Shown in pieces: positions 7,158 through 8,305 of a stretch of DNA of 8,305 nt. The notes below the pieces were generated by a model that saw only the letters and a list, made by a program, of their open reading frames with translations, was not told where the DNA came from and searched no databases. Position 1 is the first letter of the stretch. Each line of letters begins with the position of its first letter. The stretch lies in NCBI GenBank assembly GCA_937915955.1, contig CALGIB010000148.1, forward strand, positions 1-8,305, in the 5' to 3' direction. A program made the translations under genes and the position numbers. The stretch comes from an uncultured Pseudomonadota bacterium (GTDB lineage Bacteria > Myxococcota_A > UBA796 > CAJQPC01).

Positions 7158-8074
7158 TGTGGCTGGTGTCCTCGGCCCTGGCGCTCACGCCGGTGGCCGA
7201 GGGGCCCTGGGGCCACGTCCAGGTGCAGACCGCCAACCTCGAGATGCACACGCTGCAGGCCGGCCCCCAGGACGCGCCCGCGGTGGTCCTGCTGCACGGC
7301 TTCCCGGACGCCTCCTACGGCTGGCGAGGGGTGATCCCCCTGCTGTCCGAGGACTACCGTGTGATCGCGCCGGACCTGCGCGGCTACGGCGGCACGTCTG
7401 TGCCGGATGAGGGCTACGACCTGGCCACCCTGGCCACGGACGTCGTCGCCCTGTTGGACGCCCTGGGCGTCGAACAGGCCCACCTCGTCGGCCACGACTG
7501 GGGGGCCGCCATCACCTGGCAGGTGGCCCGGGACGCGCCGGAGCGCCTGCTCTCGGCGACCGCCCTGAACGTGCCCCACCCCACCGCGCTGATGGAGACC
7601 TGGGAGTCGAACAAGGCCCAGCGCGACTACAAGAGGTTCGCCAACCTGATGACCTCACGGCTCACCCCGCGGGTGCTGGCCGGCATCGACCAGGAGGACC
7701 GAGCGGCCGTCTACCAGGAAGAGCTGGTCGACAAGTCTGTGTTTGGTCCCGACCAGAGCGCCTTCTACTGGGAGCTGCTGAACGACAAGGCCGAGACGAA
7801 GCCTCCGCTGATGTACTACCGCGAGAACTTCGGCAGCTGGCGCGAGGTCTGGGCCAGCGCCCAGGACTTCCCGGACATCACGGTCCCGACCCTGGTGCTC
7901 TGGGGCGAGCAGGACAGCTACATGCTGGTCGAGAACGCCGCGAGGTCCTGCGAGCACGTCAGCGCCGAGTGTGTGGCCGCCGTACACCCCGAGGCCGCCC
8001 ACTGGCTGCTGTGGGAGCAGCCGGCGTGGGTCGTTCAGCAGTGGACGGAGTTCGTTCTCAGTAGAGCATCGTGA
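7157..8074 (+). CDS. Alpha/beta hydrolase, epoxide hydrolase / haloalkane dehalogenase-like
   Basis: A 305-residue alpha/beta-fold hydrolase. LLHGFPDASYGWR (45-57) carries the oxyanion-hole HGFP. PDLRGYGGT (72-80) follows. VGHDWGAA (111-118) is the nucleophile elbow with aspartate D114 in place of serine, the mark of epoxide hydrolases and dehalogenases. D253 in WGEQDSYM is the likely charge-relay acid and H282 in EAAHWLLWEQP the catalytic histidine. Tyrosines in the cap (Y204, Y220, Y221) are candidates for the epoxide-polarising pair, which favours epoxide hydrolase over dehalogenase. The N-terminus MWLVSSALALTPVAEG looks like a very short export leader and is longer than the usual cytosolic start, so location is uncertain. 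The ATG is joined as TGATG to the dehydrogenase stop, implying coupled translation; an alternative TTG at 7154 would add one residue. The substrate is unknown. Its last 17 bases overlap the convergent gene. Confidence 0.85.
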   Translation: MWLVSSALALTPVAEGPWGHVQVQTANLEMHTLQAGPQDAPAVVLLHGFPDASYGWRGVIPLLSEDYRVIAPDLRGYGGTSVPDEGYDLATLATDVVALLDALGVEQAHLVGHDWGAAITWQVARDAPERLLSATALNVPHPTALMETWESNKAQRDYKRFANLMTSRLTPRVLAGIDQEDRAAVYQEELVDKSVFGPDQSAFYWELLNDKAETKPPLMYYRENFGSWREVWASAQDFPDITVPTLVLWGEQDSYMLVENAARSCEHVSAECVAAVHPEAAHWLLWEQPAWVVQQWTEFVLSRAS

Positions 8075-8305
8075 CGTTGTAGTCCTTGTCCTGGATCGAC
8101 AGGCGGGTGACCGCCTCGTACACGGACTGGTAGGTGAACGAGCAGCTGGAGTTGTCGTCCTCGCTCATCACGACCGTCAGGTCCGTCTCGTTGGCGGTGC
8201 CGTAGATGACGTCGAAGGTCGAGCCGTCCCAGCAGCAGGTGACGCTGTCGCCGTCGGTCTCGTAGGTCACCGTGTCCGAGGCGTCCACGACCACGTCGTA
8301 GGACG
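8058..8305 (-). CDS. Unknown protein, C-terminal fragment (5' part beyond window)
   Basis: An open minus-strand frame from the right edge to a TGA at 8058-8060, about 82 residues visible. It reads SYDVVVDASDTVTYETDGDS, then VTCCWDGSTFDVIYG, SEDDNSSCSFTYQ and RLSIQDKDYNVTMLY. It is acidic, rich in Thr/Ser/Asp and beta-strand-like, with a CC pair and one further Cys, which is typical of secreted or lipoprotein beta domains in delta-group bacteria. I do not recognise a family. The apparent GTG at 8294 is not taken as the start because the frame stays open to the edge and no ribosome binding site could be judged. Its composition, low in the Ala/Gly/Leu-rich pattern of the neighbouring enzymes, supports real coding with an exported product. 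The 3' end overlaps the hydrolase gene by 17 bp in convergent orientation. Confidence 0.6.
   Translation of the reverse strand, partial: SYDVVVDASDTVTYETDGDSVTCCWDGSTFDVIYGTANETDLTVVMSEDDNSSCSFTYQSVYEAVTRLSIQDKDYNVTMLY

Overview
The window reads as a GC-rich bacterial chromosome: gene-dense, with GTG starts and genes joined by 4-bp stop/start overlaps. The exported proteins have short, weakly charged leaders, and one carries a thrombospondin type 3-like calcium motif. This style fits an uncultured Myxococcota or other former Deltaproteobacteria. That assignment is inference from composition and protein style; there is no rRNA or marker gene here to test it.

Layout. Positions 1-374 (+) hold the C-terminus of a dihydropyrimidinase/hydantoinase. 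A perfect 24-bp palindrome follows, then an NCS1-family nucleobase/hydantoin permease (433-1959). Two further genes are chained to the permease: an exported chalcone isomerase-like protein (1956-2483) and a small two-helix membrane protein (2484-2765). This plus-strand run meets a minus-strand run tail to tail with only 7 bp between stop codons. The minus-strand run is read from 5632 down to 2773: a class III PLP aminotransferase, a 275-residue protein of unknown function that overlaps it by 4 bp, and a secreted calcium-motif/jelly-roll protein. A 61-bp intergenic space at 5633-5693 separates the aminotransferase from a divergent aldehyde dehydrogenase (5694-7157). The dehydrogenase is followed at once by an Asp-nucleophile alpha/beta hydrolase (7157-8074). 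The hydrolase overlaps, tail to tail, the 3' end of an unidentified minus-strand gene that runs off the right edge.

How the genes may work together. The hydantoinase and NCS1 permease form a recognisable uptake-and-ring-opening pair for dihydropyrimidines or hydantoins. The aminotransferase and aldehyde dehydrogenase form a classic pair for deaminating an omega- or beta-amino acid and oxidising the resulting semialdehyde. Together they could carry dihydrouracil-type nitrogen through beta-alanine to malonate semialdehyde and onward. The N-carbamoyl amidohydrolase and dihydropyrimidine dehydrogenase needed for a full reductive pyrimidine pathway are not in the window, so this link is a hypothesis.

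No rRNA, tRNA, CRISPR array, insertion sequence, phage gene, toxin-antitoxin pair or recognisable defence system was seen. No stretch longer than about 60 bp lacks a gene. The points most worth a second look are the 61-bp divergent promoter with -10 boxes overlapping on opposite strands, the palindromic leader of the permease, and two unknown or atypical proteins tightly coupled to metabolic genes.
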